Assembly (NCBI RefSeq): GCF_019457885.1
Contig: NZ_JAHZST010000007.1
Coordinates: 124,001 to 188,000, forward strand
Direction: 5' to 3'
DNA from: Shewanella nanhaiensis
GTDB taxonomy: Bacteria > Pseudomonadota > Gammaproteobacteria > Enterobacterales > Shewanellaceae
DNA length: 64,000 nt
Shown: positions 30,585 to 39,407 of the stretch, piece after piece
Layout of the letters: each line of letters opens with the position of its first letter
Position numbering within the stretch: position 1 is the first letter of the stretch
The notes under the pieces: model-generated
What the model saw: only the letters and a program-made list of their open reading frames with translations
Told to the model about the DNA's origin: nothing
Database searches by the model: none
Made by a program: the position numbers and the translations under genes

Positions 30585-32249
30585 ATGGCTCAGTTTGTAT
30601 ACAGCATGCTTAGAGTGGGTAAGATAGTCCCGCCTAAAAAGCAGATCCTTAAAGATATCTCATTAAGCTTTTTCCCAGGCGCAAAAATTGGTGTTTTGGG
30701 TCTGAACGGCTCAGGTAAGTCCACCCTACTTCGCATCATGGCCGGTATCGATACCGAAATTGAGGGTGAAGCGCGTCCAATGCAGGATCTTAAGATAGGT
30801 TACCTGCCTCAAGAGCCTAAGCTTGATGAGAACCAAACCGTTCGTGAAGCGATTGAAGAAGCGGTATCGGTAGCTAAAAATGCCCTAACTCGTCTCGATG
30901 AAGTTTATGCACTTTACGCAGAACCTGACGCTGACTTCGATGCCCTTGCCAAGGAGCAGGGACAACTTGAAGCGATCATTCAGTCACAAGATGCCCATAA
31001 CCTAGACAACATATTAGAGCGCGCCGCTAACGCCCTGCGACTACCTGATTGGGATGAGAAAATAGCCGTATTATCTGGTGGTGAACGCCGCCGTGTGGCT
31101 ATCTGCCGTCTGCTACTCGAAAAGCCTGACATGCTGCTTCTCGATGAGCCAACCAACCACTTGGACGCAGAGTCTGTTGCTTGGCTTGAACGCTTTTTAC
31201 AAGATTACACAGGCACCGTTGTGGCAATTACCCACGATAGATACTTCCTCGACAACGCCGCGGGTTGGATCTTAGAACTTGACCGTGGTGAAGGTATTCC
31301 ATGGGAGGGTAACTACTCCTCTTGGCTTGAGCAGAAAGATGCTCGCCTGCAACAGGAATCAGCCACTGAAAGCGCTCGTCAAAAGACCATTGCCAAGGAG
31401 CTTGAGTGGGTACGTCAAGGCTCAAAAGGACGTCAGTCTAAAGGTAAAGCGCGTATGGCTCGCTTTGAAGAGCTCAATACTAACGATTACCAAAAGCGTA
31501 ACGAAACCAATGAGCTGTTCATTCCACCTGGACCACGTTTAGGTGACAAGGTTATCGAGATTAATAACCTGACTAAATCCTATGGCGATCGCGTACTTAT
31601 CGATGACTTAAGCTTTACTGTCCCTAAAGGGGCTATCGTCGGTATTATCGGTGCCAACGGTGCAGGTAAATCGACCCTGTTTAAGATGATCTCAGGTGCA
31701 GAGCAGCCAGATAGCGGCACAGTGGAACTCGGTGAGTCTGTACAGATTGCCTCGGTTGAGCAGTTCCGTGATTCGATGAACGATAAGAACACGGTATGGC
31801 AGGAGATCTCTGGTGGGCAGGATATTATGCGCATCAACAACACTGAGATCCCATCTCGTGCCTACGTGGGACGCTTTAACTTCCGCGGCGGCGATCAGCA
31901 GAAGATCATCGGCACCCTATCGGGTGGTGAGCGTAACCGAGTTCATTTAGCAAAACTGCTGCAAGCTGGCGGTAACGTGTTACTACTCGATGAGCCAACC
32001 AACGACTTGGACGTTGAAACTCTACGTGCACTGGAAGAGGCTCTACTTGAGTTCCCAGGTTGTGCCATGGTTATCTCCCACGACCGTTGGTTCCTCGATA
32101 GAATCGCCACCCACATTCTTGACTACCGCGATGAGGGTAAAGTGAACTTCTACGAAGGCAACTACACCGAATACTCAACTTGGTTAAAAGAGACCTATGG
32201 TACTGATGTGGTTGAGCCACATCGTCTTAAGTACAAGCGTATGAGCTAG
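30585..32249 (+). CDS. ettA: Energy-dependent translational throttle protein EttA (ABC-F)
   Basis: Cytosolic ABC-F ATPase that binds the ribosomal E site and gates the first elongation step by energy state. It has two ATPase domains with Walker A motifs GLNGSGKST and GANGAGKST, ABC signatures LSGGERRR and LSGGERNR, and Walker B-EQ segments LLLDEPTNHLD and LLLDEPTNDLD. I chose the ATG giving MAQFVYSMLRVGK because it matches the E. coli N-terminus; an ATG nine bases upstream would add three residues. The arm between the domains is of EttA length. It ends with a strong terminator that marks the boundary of the accessory region. Confidence 0.97.
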   Translation: MAQFVYSMLRVGKIVPPKKQILKDISLSFFPGAKIGVLGLNGSGKSTLLRIMAGIDTEIEGEARPMQDLKIGYLPQEPKLDENQTVREAIEEAVSVAKNALTRLDEVYALYAEPDADFDALAKEQGQLEAIIQSQDAHNLDNILERAANALRLPDWDEKIAVLSGGERRRVAICRLLLEKPDMLLLDEPTNHLDAESVAWLERFLQDYTGTVVAITHDRYFLDNAAGWILELDRGEGIPWEGNYSSWLEQKDARLQQESATESARQKTIAKELEWVRQGSKGRQSKGKARMARFEELNTNDYQKRNETNELFIPPGPRLGDKVIEINNLTKSYGDRVLIDDLSFTVPKGAIVGIIGANGAGKSTLFKMISGAEQPDSGTVELGESVQIASVEQFRDSMNDKNTVWQEISGGQDIMRINNTEIPSRAYVGRFNFRGGDQQKIIGTLSGGERNRVHLAKLLQAGGNVLLLDEPTNDLDVETLRALEEALLEFPGCAMVISHDRWFLDRIATHILDYRDEGKVNFYEGNYTEYSTWLKETYGTDVVEPHRLKYKRMS

Positions 32250-32278
32250 CGAGTAACGAGTAGCTCAGAATAATGACT

Positions 32279-32310
32279 AGCCACTCTTTATAGGGTGGCT
32301 TTTTGTTTTT
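32279..32310 (+). terminator. Intrinsic terminator after ettA
   Basis: AGCCACTCT and AGGGTGGCT pair (with one G-U) over a short loop and run into TTTTTGTTTTT, about 30 bases after the ettA stop. Confidence 0.85.
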
Positions 32311-32406
32311 ACCCAAAGGGGTAATTTACTTGTCGGATAACAAGTTTCAAATATCATCTTTGATTGGGTTCATTGGGCTTTGTTGGTGTTGGGTTGTGTT
32401 TTTTAA

Positions 32407-32566
32407 GGTCGTACCTTCATGGCTATCTATCGCTTGCTCAGCGGGATATGTGCAGCTACTTCTGTGACACGGCGTGAATATATCCTATAGCCTCGGCCGT
32501 GACATCCTTGTCACGGACGGTCACAGCCGCATCTACACCTGAACGTTTACCTCTTCGATTGAGGTT
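32407..32566 (-). repeat. Structured repeat, left copy, flanking the NACHT/radical SAM operon
   Basis: Read on the minus strand this stretch matches the three units at 38490-39385 in block order: the ATCGAAGAG block, CAGGTGTAGATGCGGCTG, a hairpin, GGATATATTCAC, a CAGAAGTAGCTGCAC-like block, ATAGATAGC and ATGAAGGTACGAC. The hairpin here is CCGTGACA-TCCT-TGTCACGG (32497-32516). The right-hand units instead have CGACTTC-AGGGAT-GAAGTCG, so the stem is preserved while its sequence differs. No ORF crosses it convincingly. It lies between the ettA terminator and the end of the NACHT gene. Confidence 0.8.
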
Positions 32567-32725
32567 TTGGGTTATAACTAATTTTTGGAAAAAAGTTTCT
32601 TAGTGACTTTACTAAATTATTATTTCACGGATTACCTGGTGTATAGCAAAATCTCAAGCTTAGTGCCCATATTTATTCATCCACTACAAATATCTGAGGG
32701 AATGCATTACACATTCCGCTTCCAG

Positions 32726-35700
32726 TCAATGGTTAGCTTGCAGAAAATCCATACTTTCAAAATCCTTGTATTCAAAATCCCCATGATACCCAACTTTAGA
32801 CTCTCTCCTCTCCCCCTTTATCTGGGTTATTATTTCTAAACCACTGGATTTTAATAAAGGAGCTAAAAATTCTCTTTTTAAATAGAATCTTTTCCTAGAG
32901 TTAGAGTATCCATCTAGATCTTCAACTATATACTTTGAGATTTGTTGACCATCTTTGAAGTAACAAAGCTGCTCACAATCAAACTTAAGTCCGTGCTCTT
33001 TGACAAAACTAGGCGCAAGCATTGGCATAGAAAAACTCCCATTTGAGTGTTCCCAACTATATTCGATGATAAAATCTTTAAGTGAATGCTCTTTATATTT
33101 AGGTACAGTCAGTGTATGTGTTCCAGATGTTCTTACAAAAGCACTTCCATCAAAGAACACATTTGATTCAACTTCTATTTCTTCTTCACCATCTTCTTCC
33201 TTGATAACTTGAGGTTCAGGGGTTTTACTCCATGTACTATAAAGCTCTCCCAAATAAACGTCAGATAACTTGGTGATTTCAGGGAACTCCAATTTGCTAG
33301 ATTCCTCGTTATCAAAATCAAAGTCTTTCAGTGACTCTCCGAAAATAAAAAAGGAGTTTACAGAAGCATAGAAATGACGATTTGATTCCTTAGATTCCTC
33401 AACTATGAAGGCATCAACCAAAATCCAGTTTTCACTTTCAAAACTTGCGCAATCGCTGAGGTGAACCAGAGTAGGGGCTTCCGAATAATTAATCCATTCT
33501 TCTGTAGTTAACCCTTCATCATCCAAGTACATTTTCTCACCAAAAGGATAGGTTATTAAGCTTTTACCAGGAAAAAATGGGTCTATACCTTCTATAAACC
33601 TTCCTCCCCAAAACTCCAACTGATCCGAATCGAGTAGTTTACCTGTCATTTGGTAGTACGCTATCCAAGAGTACTTTTTCCCATAACGCTCTACTTTTGC
33701 AGTTTCGTGTCTGCTGTGATAACCGCTCGAAGAAATTTGATTGTCTAAGTTACCAAATTTGTCCTCGCTCCATCCCAAATCATATACCTTCCACAATATC
33801 TGATTACGAATTTTCGCGTAAGCCTCATGTTCATAGTCATAATTACTACGATCTTTAACTAGGCGACCAATAGTATAGTTCTCGAAATCCATTTTAAGAG
33901 GTGATAAATGTCCGCTCATGCCATCAGTGCTTTCTTCATTCCATTGACTTCTGGGCATTTGATCAAAAGGTTCAGTAGCTGCTTTAATTTCTGATTCACC
34001 AATATTAATTTGAGATTCTAAATTCGCACGCATTACCAAACATGATGCATATTCTCTGACTAATATGTTTGTTGTAGCGTACTTCGAATCATGACTGAAG
34101 AAATTAGCTACTATGTGTTTACTAAACGCTTCTATCTCACTTAAGTTTTCAGATTTGTCCAAAGATATACAGATTACTGAATAACATGCGGCAATTATCC
34201 GCTCTAAGATATATTCATCATCTACCGCTAAAATAGGTTGGACTATTTCTAGAAAACTCTTAGTGTTGTGCACTCCATAGTAGACTAAAGCCTCAGTTGA
34301 AACATCTCTTAGCTCAGTTACGACTGAGTTAAGGAACCAAATCGTTGTAATTAGCCTTAGTTTTTCTATTTCTGGATCTGAAAACTCTCTATTTTTCCAA
34401 CACTCAGCCCTAAATCGAATGCCTTTTATCAATTCATCATGGTTTCTTCGAAAGTACTCTCCCCATGAAAGATCTCTGTCCACCATCGACATGTCTAACA
34501 ATACATCACTAAGGAACTTTGCGTTTAGAGGATGGGATATTGCGAATCGTACGTCTCCCAAAGATTCAATATATTTTCGTTTCAAACCTTCATTAAGTAT
34601 TAAGCTTTTCAATTCGCATACTGTTTCACCGCAAATGCAATTAGGTTCAATCAAATGCGACAAACTTAAAACTTCATTTTTGTAAGTTGAAGGAACTATT
34701 TGCCAAACATGTGGCAGATTATACTGCGGTGCAATAGCGACAAGTGCGTGCAGGATGTCCTCTGACAGCTCATGCTGGAGAGTCACATCTTCGAAGATTT
34801 TTTCAAAGAAATCTTGTGAACTGAATAGCGATACGTCTCGATTTAGACAATAGTGATCCATTAAATAGAAAGCTATAATGTACCCACCTAGGCGGTCATA
34901 TGCTGGGCTTAAGCGATATTCTCCACGACGAACCAGATCTCTGAATATCAAACCTTCTTGAGATAGCAAGTTGACAATATTACTGTCCCAATCTGTCGAC
35001 TGTGGATTATACTTCTGCAAAAAGTCTCTTTCTAAAACACCTCTACCGTTTGCCTCCCAGAGAGCTTCGCCTAAGTAGTAGACTGCGTTTTCTACGTCAG
35101 CAATTGTATACCTGATAGACAGGTTAGTCATTTCAGAGATAGTCTTTCCAATATGTGTGACTTGCTCTTTAAACAATGAGTATATGGATGACGGAAAACT
35201 TTGAACCACAACACTAGTCTTCCTTGAGCGATTCGTAACTTCACAAAAGATTTTCAAGTTTAAAGGGTGGCTGAAGAAACTTTGCGGAGCCGCTATTGGA
35301 TTAGCACTAATCTTATAATATCTAAAGTATGTACCTATAGCTTGGACAGTTACTTCGTCACTAAACCCTTTTAATAGTAACTCAAAGCAATCATTGGGGA
35401 GCGCTTGCTGCGCAAACCCTTCTCTTGATGAGCTATTAGCTCTGACAGCGCCTACATGTTTCCGAGACTGATATCCATCTCGCAATGTACAGACGAGAAC
35501 TACATTTGGATATCGAGGTAATACAGTCTCTATGCTTGCCAATAAGTTCTTCCATTCTCTTGGGTCTTCGGCCTCGTTTAATCCATCAACAACGATTGGA
35601 ACTCGGCAACGATTTCTTTCTCCCGCCGAATCTATAGCCGAAAGCAACAGTTCAAACGATCTAACTTCGTTAGAAGCAAAGGACATATTTTGAACCAGAG

Positions 35701-36811
35701 AATCAAGCGTTCCTCCCTTACGGAGTTTTTTTCCGTGAAGAAGAATTCCAGCTAGCCTGTCATCATTTTGGCTTGTAACTTCAGCAGCTAATTGTGTTTT
35801 GCCTCTGCCAGCTTTACCAATAACAGCTATTAGTTGATGAGCGAACAGTTCTACAGCTTCTGACAACAGCTTCTTGATGTCTTTGATAACTGCATTAGCA
35901 TTGGTCAAATGAAGAGAAAGTGGTAGATTCTGCCTTCTGGTTAACCTTAGTAACTGACTTATGTTTTTTGTCTGCTCTGAAGATTGAGCAAAATTCGCAA
36001 TTCTACCTATTTCTCTACCTGACACTGTAGACTCAAAAATCTTACAGCTAGATATAACCTGTTTACAAAAGGCTATGAACTCCTCTAGAACAGACGAAAG
36101 GTCTACATAATCCTTATGCCTAGCTAACTCAGAAATAGTTGACAAGTAAGCGTCTAGTTTAACTTTCGCAGCATATATATCAGACCATGCACTAGGTTCA
36201 CCGAGCACTCTTCTTATATCTCGCTCTACGTCTGTAGATTGGTGAACTTCATGAATCCAACGACTTCTAATCGGAGCCACTGAATTCGTATGCTGTTCAT
36301 TTAACATATCTGGTGTTAGAGCCAGCTCTCCAAAATAATTAGCCCTTAACTCTGTTGCTGGGCCTGAGAGATAAGACTCTAAATCGTTTTCATTCCAAAG
36401 ATGTAATGTAAAGCCATATTTTGTTTGTAAATCATAGAACCAAGTTTGGTCAGCCTTCGCTAAGGTTTTATGTGTCCAAAGAATCCATACATTTAAATCT
36501 GGTAAGTGTTTTTTCGTTGTCTTCAGCGAGTGTTCAATCTGGCTCTTTGCCACAGTAGTTAAGCCACCGTCACTTTTATATTGGAACCATTTACATTGCC
36601 ATCCAACCTTTAACCCTTTTGTTCCCAATCTTAGGTCATCACAATCGAGCTCAAGATGGAACTCCACACCTGGTTGATTTTTTAACTCTTTTATTGGCCC
36701 ATGATTTCGAAATTGTCGAATGACAATTCCTCTACATAAGCTTTCAAAACTAAATGCATGTGCGTTAGGATGCTGTCCAGCTACATGTTCAAACTTAGCC
36801 CAATCAAGCAC
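32726..36811 (-). CDS. PD-(D/E)XK-like nuclease fused to NACHT/STAND NTPase, Avs-like defence candidate
   Basis: A 1361-residue protein. Residues about 1-165 look like a restriction-endonuclease-fold domain: a helix, then acidic residues in FHLELDCDDL (51-60) and the strand VGWQCKWF (69-76), where the QCK resembles the QxK half-motif of Mrr-like nucleases. A P-loop NTPase follows, with Walker A GKAGRGKT (332-339), Walker B VPIVVDGLNEAED (404-416) and VLVCTLRDG near 438-446, a pattern typical of NACHT/STAND proteins. The remaining 900 residues or so show no clear repeats and may be the sensor. Size and nuclease-NTPase-sensor order resemble Avs anti-phage proteins. It starts three bases after the 130-residue gene and is AT-rich compared with neighbours. 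The domains are fairly sure; the defence role is inferred. Confidence 0.8.
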   Translation of the reverse strand: MLDWAKFEHVAGQHPNAHAFSFESLCRGIVIRQFRNHGPIKELKNQPGVEFHLELDCDDLRLGTKGLKVGWQCKWFQYKSDGGLTTVAKSQIEHSLKTTKKHLPDLNVWILWTHKTLAKADQTWFYDLQTKYGFTLHLWNENDLESYLSGPATELRANYFGELALTPDMLNEQHTNSVAPIRSRWIHEVHQSTDVERDIRRVLGEPSAWSDIYAAKVKLDAYLSTISELARHKDYVDLSSVLEEFIAFCKQVISSCKIFESTVSGREIGRIANFAQSSEQTKNISQLLRLTRRQNLPLSLHLTNANAVIKDIKKLLSEAVELFAHQLIAVIGKAGRGKTQLAAEVTSQNDDRLAGILLHGKKLRKGGTLDSLVQNMSFASNEVRSFELLLSAIDSAGERNRCRVPIVVDGLNEAEDPREWKNLLASIETVLPRYPNVVLVCTLRDGYQSRKHVGAVRANSSSREGFAQQALPNDCFELLLKGFSDEVTVQAIGTYFRYYKISANPIAAPQSFFSHPLNLKIFCEVTNRSRKTSVVVQSFPSSIYSLFKEQVTHIGKTISEMTNLSIRYTIADVENAVYYLGEALWEANGRGVLERDFLQKYNPQSTDWDSNIVNLLSQEGLIFRDLVRRGEYRLSPAYDRLGGYIIAFYLMDHYCLNRDVSLFSSQDFFEKIFEDVTLQHELSEDILHALVAIAPQYNLPHVWQIVPSTYKNEVLSLSHLIEPNCICGETVCELKSLILNEGLKRKYIESLGDVRFAISHPLNAKFLSDVLLDMSMVDRDLSWGEYFRRNHDELIKGIRFRAECWKNREFSDPEIEKLRLITTIWFLNSVVTELRDVSTEALVYYGVHNTKSFLEIVQPILAVDDEYILERIIAACYSVICISLDKSENLSEIEAFSKHIVANFFSHDSKYATTNILVREYASCLVMRANLESQINIGESEIKAATEPFDQMPRSQWNEESTDGMSGHLSPLKMDFENYTIGRLVKDRSNYDYEHEAYAKIRNQILWKVYDLGWSEDKFGNLDNQISSSGYHSRHETAKVERYGKKYSWIAYYQMTGKLLDSDQLEFWGGRFIEGIDPFFPGKSLITYPFGEKMYLDDEGLTTEEWINYSEAPTLVHLSDCASFESENWILVDAFIVEESKESNRHFYASVNSFFIFGESLKDFDFDNEESSKLEFPEITKLSDVYLGELYSTWSKTPEPQVIKEEDGEEEIEVESNVFFDGSAFVRTSGTHTLTVPKYKEHSLKDFIIEYSWEHSNGSFSMPMLAPSFVKEHGLKFDCEQLCYFKDGQQISKYIVEDLDGYSNSRKRFYLKREFLAPLLKSSGLEIITQIKGERRESKVGYHGDFEYKDFESMDFLQANH

Positions 36812-36814
36812 TAT

Positions 36815-37207
36815 TTAATCCTCTTGTTTAACTAAATCAGGATAATCGTGTGCTGAAAAGCATTCGACCTTCGCTCCTTCATGAATCAGTAAAGATATGA
36901 ATGCATTCAGATCGTCATCTGAAGATATGGTTATCTTTGAACCTTTTCTTTCGAGGCGCTGGTCATACATAAATTGCGCTAGTTGTTGGGGAGAAAGACA
37001 AAACAGATTTTGCTTGCTAAGGAACTCAAGCACTTCATCACCATATCTATCTGCATCCACGTCAAAATTCGATTCATCACTACATAGAAAAGAACTAATC
37101 GTTGATACTAATTGCTCAAAATTTTCAGCCTTTTCTGCATCCTTGAACTCACCAACGATTACTAGATTTAAAGAATGCTCCGCGCCGTAGCCCTGCCAAA
37201 TTTTCAT
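36815..37207 (-). CDS. 130-residue protein of unknown function in the NACHT operon (DUF6375-like)
   Basis: A short soluble acidic protein starting MKIWQGYGAEHSLNLVIVGEFKD. From memory this N-terminal pattern resembles proteins annotated as DUF6375, for which no function is known; that assignment needs a profile search. It looks like a mixed alpha/beta domain without membrane segments, metal motif or known catalytic signature. Its start overlaps the radical SAM stop by four bases (ATGA) and its stop is three bases from the NACHT gene, so the three products are probably made in balanced amounts. It could be the substrate of the radical SAM enzyme or an adaptor; neither can be decided from sequence. 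Confidence 0.75.
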   Translation of the reverse strand: MKIWQGYGAEHSLNLVIVGEFKDAEKAENFEQLVSTISSFLCSDESNFDVDADRYGDEVLEFLSKQNLFCLSPQQLAQFMYDQRLERKGSKITISSDDDLNAFISLLIHEGAKVECFSAHDYPDLVKQED

Positions 37208-38163
37208 TCTAATTCAACCCTTATAGTATTTGTTAACTGACGATAAGCCGTAGTGAGGGAGCCACCACCTATAGGAACTCCATTCTTGTCAAACGAACTC
37301 AGCTTAAAAACACCTGACGCATCTATATGCGCAAAGCCTTGCAGGTCGCTCTCTTTCTGAAGACCGATAGCAGTGACAAATTGATTTTTGTAATCAGAGC
37401 TTATAGATAACCTCATACTTTTTATCGTTGAGCTTCTACTGTCGACGATTTCTTTTAATTTACTTAGTGTTACATCATCGATTTTTTTACCAAACCCCAC
37501 TGGTACCTCTGGTAAAATCAGAAACTCGTCAGCACCTAGCTCCTTGGACAGTTCCAAAGCATTTGGTAAGTCGTCAATGGTTTTACTGTTAACTACGTAA
37601 TTTATCCCAAATGGGATATGCCTTTTCAATAATTCTAAATTGCTTAACAGCCGCTTAAATGGTCTTTTCCTTATAGACTCGTAATTACTATAAGTTCCAT
37701 CCATACTTACTCTAATAAAATTCACATGACTTTTTAGCTGAGATATTAGTTCAGGAGTTAAACTGTGACCATGCGTCGTAAAGCTAATTGCTAGCTTAGT
37801 TTCTTCTTGTCCAAACTGGCAAAGTTCAACCAAGTCTTCATGCAATGTTGGTTCTCCTCCACCAAAGCCGATACCAAACACGCCCATACTATCCATTTCA
37901 AGTAACCAATCTTTTACTCTACTTTTATCCAGAGTTGAACGGTGCTTTGGCGCATAACAATGCGCACACCTCAAGTCACAGTCATTAGTAAGTGCTATAG
38001 AGACTTGTCTAGGGCTAATAGTCCAATCGGATTCAGGCGTGACTGTATCATCTAAAAGTATGTTAAGCCCGCTTCGACGGTAAAATAAGTGGATACCATC
38101 AGACCCTTTTCTAATTTTGAACTCGTGTTGTTGGTTTATGCCATTTTCATTCTTTATATACAA
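37204..38163 (-). CDS. Radical SAM protein with cysteine-less SPASM/Twitch-like C-terminus
   Basis: A 319-residue radical SAM enzyme. The [4Fe-4S] cluster motif is CDLRCAHC (Cys62, Cys66 and Cys69), followed by the SAM-binding GGGEP at 101-105 and RVSMDGTYSNYESIRKRPF near 151, which resembles peptide-modifying maturases. Residues about 275-310 (HIDASGVFKLSSFDKNGVPIGG) look like the part of a SPASM/Twitch domain that normally reads HIDPDGNVYPCSF. No cysteine occurs after about residue 115, so no auxiliary cluster can bind there. It is the first gene of the three-gene operon. The ATG lies just after an AT-rich promoter gap. The substrate is unknown; modification of the adjacent small protein or of a nucleotide is possible. 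Confidence 0.85.
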   Translation of the reverse strand: MYIKNENGINQQHEFKIRKGSDGIHLFYRRSGLNILLDDTVTPESDWTISPRQVSIALTNDCDLRCAHCYAPKHRSTLDKSRVKDWLLEMDSMGVFGIGFGGGEPTLHEDLVELCQFGQEETKLAISFTTHGHSLTPELISQLKSHVNFIRVSMDGTYSNYESIRKRPFKRLLSNLELLKRHIPFGINYVVNSKTIDDLPNALELSKELGADEFLILPEVPVGFGKKIDDVTLSKLKEIVDSRSSTIKSMRLSISSDYKNQFVTAIGLQKESDLQGFAHIDASGVFKLSSFDKNGVPIGGGSLTTAYRQLTNTIRVELE

Positions 38164-38460
38164 AGTTTACCCGATACCTTAAATGGTTAGATTGCATTGC
38201 AATATCAACACAATATGAAACTAATAACTATAGGGTTACTTTAGCATTCCAACCCTATCCAAAAATACACTCCTATAAAAAGACGAGTACATTTTATTTC
38301 AAATGCCACTAAATACACGTGAGACATGTCAATTTTGCTGTAACAATATGAGTTAGTTGAATATAGGCGTGTAACTAACTAGTAAGACAGTGAAAAAACT
38401 TCCCGAACAATTGAATTGATACCAATCTTTGTCTAGTACGAGGCTTTATTAAGTTTCGTA
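38164..38460 (-). promoter_or_regulatory. Promoter region of the radical SAM/NACHT operon
   Basis: A 297-base AT-rich gap between the operon start and the repeat array. The operon promoter must lie here. I see no strong palindrome, no regulator gene and no terminator. GATACCAATCTTTG near 38416 resembles the short dispersed motif seen at 22696 and 56495. Confidence 0.4.
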
Positions 38461-38488
38461 ATGAATTCTAACAATGGTCGAAACTCAT

Positions 38489-39385
38489 TTTGGGGCATTT
38501 CCGTGTTAGCGGTTTACTCAGATAAGTCAAAATCGAAGAGATACTCTTGCTTAAAATCAGCAGGTGTAGATGCGGCTGCGAGCTTCGACTTCAGGGATGA
38601 AGTCGTAGAGCGTATAGGGATATATTCACAGCGTCTCGCAGAAGTATCTGCACACACGTCGTTCTTTCACATCCATGTGATCACGACATTGGTGCATCCA
38701 TGCACGGCACCTGCGGCGGGCAATAGATACCAGTTAAGGTATGACCTTCAATAAGCTATCAAATACCAAACCAACCAAATGAAACAAGTAAGAGAATGTG
38801 CTCAGTCTTCATTCGGAGGCCAGCTAACTTTGGGGCAAAAACCATTTACAAAACCTTCCCAAGTAAGGCCAAATCGAAGAAACCCATGAACAAGTGTAGA
38901 TACGGCTGCGAGCTTCGACTTCAGGGATGAAATCGTAGAGCGTATAGGGATATATTCACAGCGCCTCGCAGAAGTAACTACACATTCCCCCGCTGGAGGC
39001 GATAGATAACAATGAAGGTAGACTTTCAAACAGAACACCAAATATCAAACCAGCCAGAATCTAAATAAAAATGTAATCAGCCTTCATTCGAAGGCTAGCT
39101 AACTTTGGGGCATTTCCGTGTTAGCGATTTACTCAGATAGATCAAATCGAAGAGATACTCTTGCTTAAAATCAGCAGGTGTAGATGCGGCTGCGAGCTTC
39201 GACTTCAGGGATGAAGTCGTAGAGCGTATAGGGATATATTCACAGCGCCTCGCAGAAGTAACTGCACATTCCCCCGCTGGAGGCGATAGATAACAATGAA
39301 GGTACGACTTTCAAACACAACACCAAATATCAAACCAGCCAGAATCTAAATAAAAATGTATTCAGCCTTCATTCGAAGGCAAGAA
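38489..39385 (+). repeat. Array of three structured repeat units flanking the NACHT operon
   Basis: Three related units are spaced 330 and 284 bases apart, measured at their central hairpins: 38586-38605, 38916-38935 and 39200-39219. Each hairpin is CGACTTC-AGGGAT-GAAGTCG; the second copy has one mismatch. Shared blocks around it are TTTGGGGCATTTCCGTG, CAGGTGTAGATGCGGCTG, GTATAGGGATATATTCACAG, CTCGCAGAAGTA and ATTCGAAGGC. Unit 1 carries an extra segment with TCACATCCATGTGA and TGCATCCATGCAC hairpins. Units 2 and 3 are nearly identical over their last 150 bases. The inverted copy at 32407-32566 lies on the other side of the operon. No coding potential is evident. Confidence 0.9.
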
Positions 39386-39407
39386 AACTTGACCTTTAAA
39401 CACTCAA

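Noticed and set aside
32585..32839. Possible 84-residue gene upstream and antisense to the NACHT gene
   Set aside because: It overlaps the 3' end of the NACHT gene, lacks a good ribosome binding site and has no coding character.
38461..38754. Possible 97-residue gene on the plus strand
   Set aside because: It lies wholly within a repeat unit, its product has no recognisable features, and the frame is not kept in the other units.
38489..39385. CRISPR array or integron attC array
   Set aside because: The units are about 280-330 bases with diverged internal parts and no short unique spacers; the integron core sites and cassette genes are also missing.
32250..39407. Prophage or integrative element carrying the NACHT operon
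   Set aside because: No integrase, transposase, tRNA target or direct-repeat attachment site is visible; only the inverted structured repeats mark the region.
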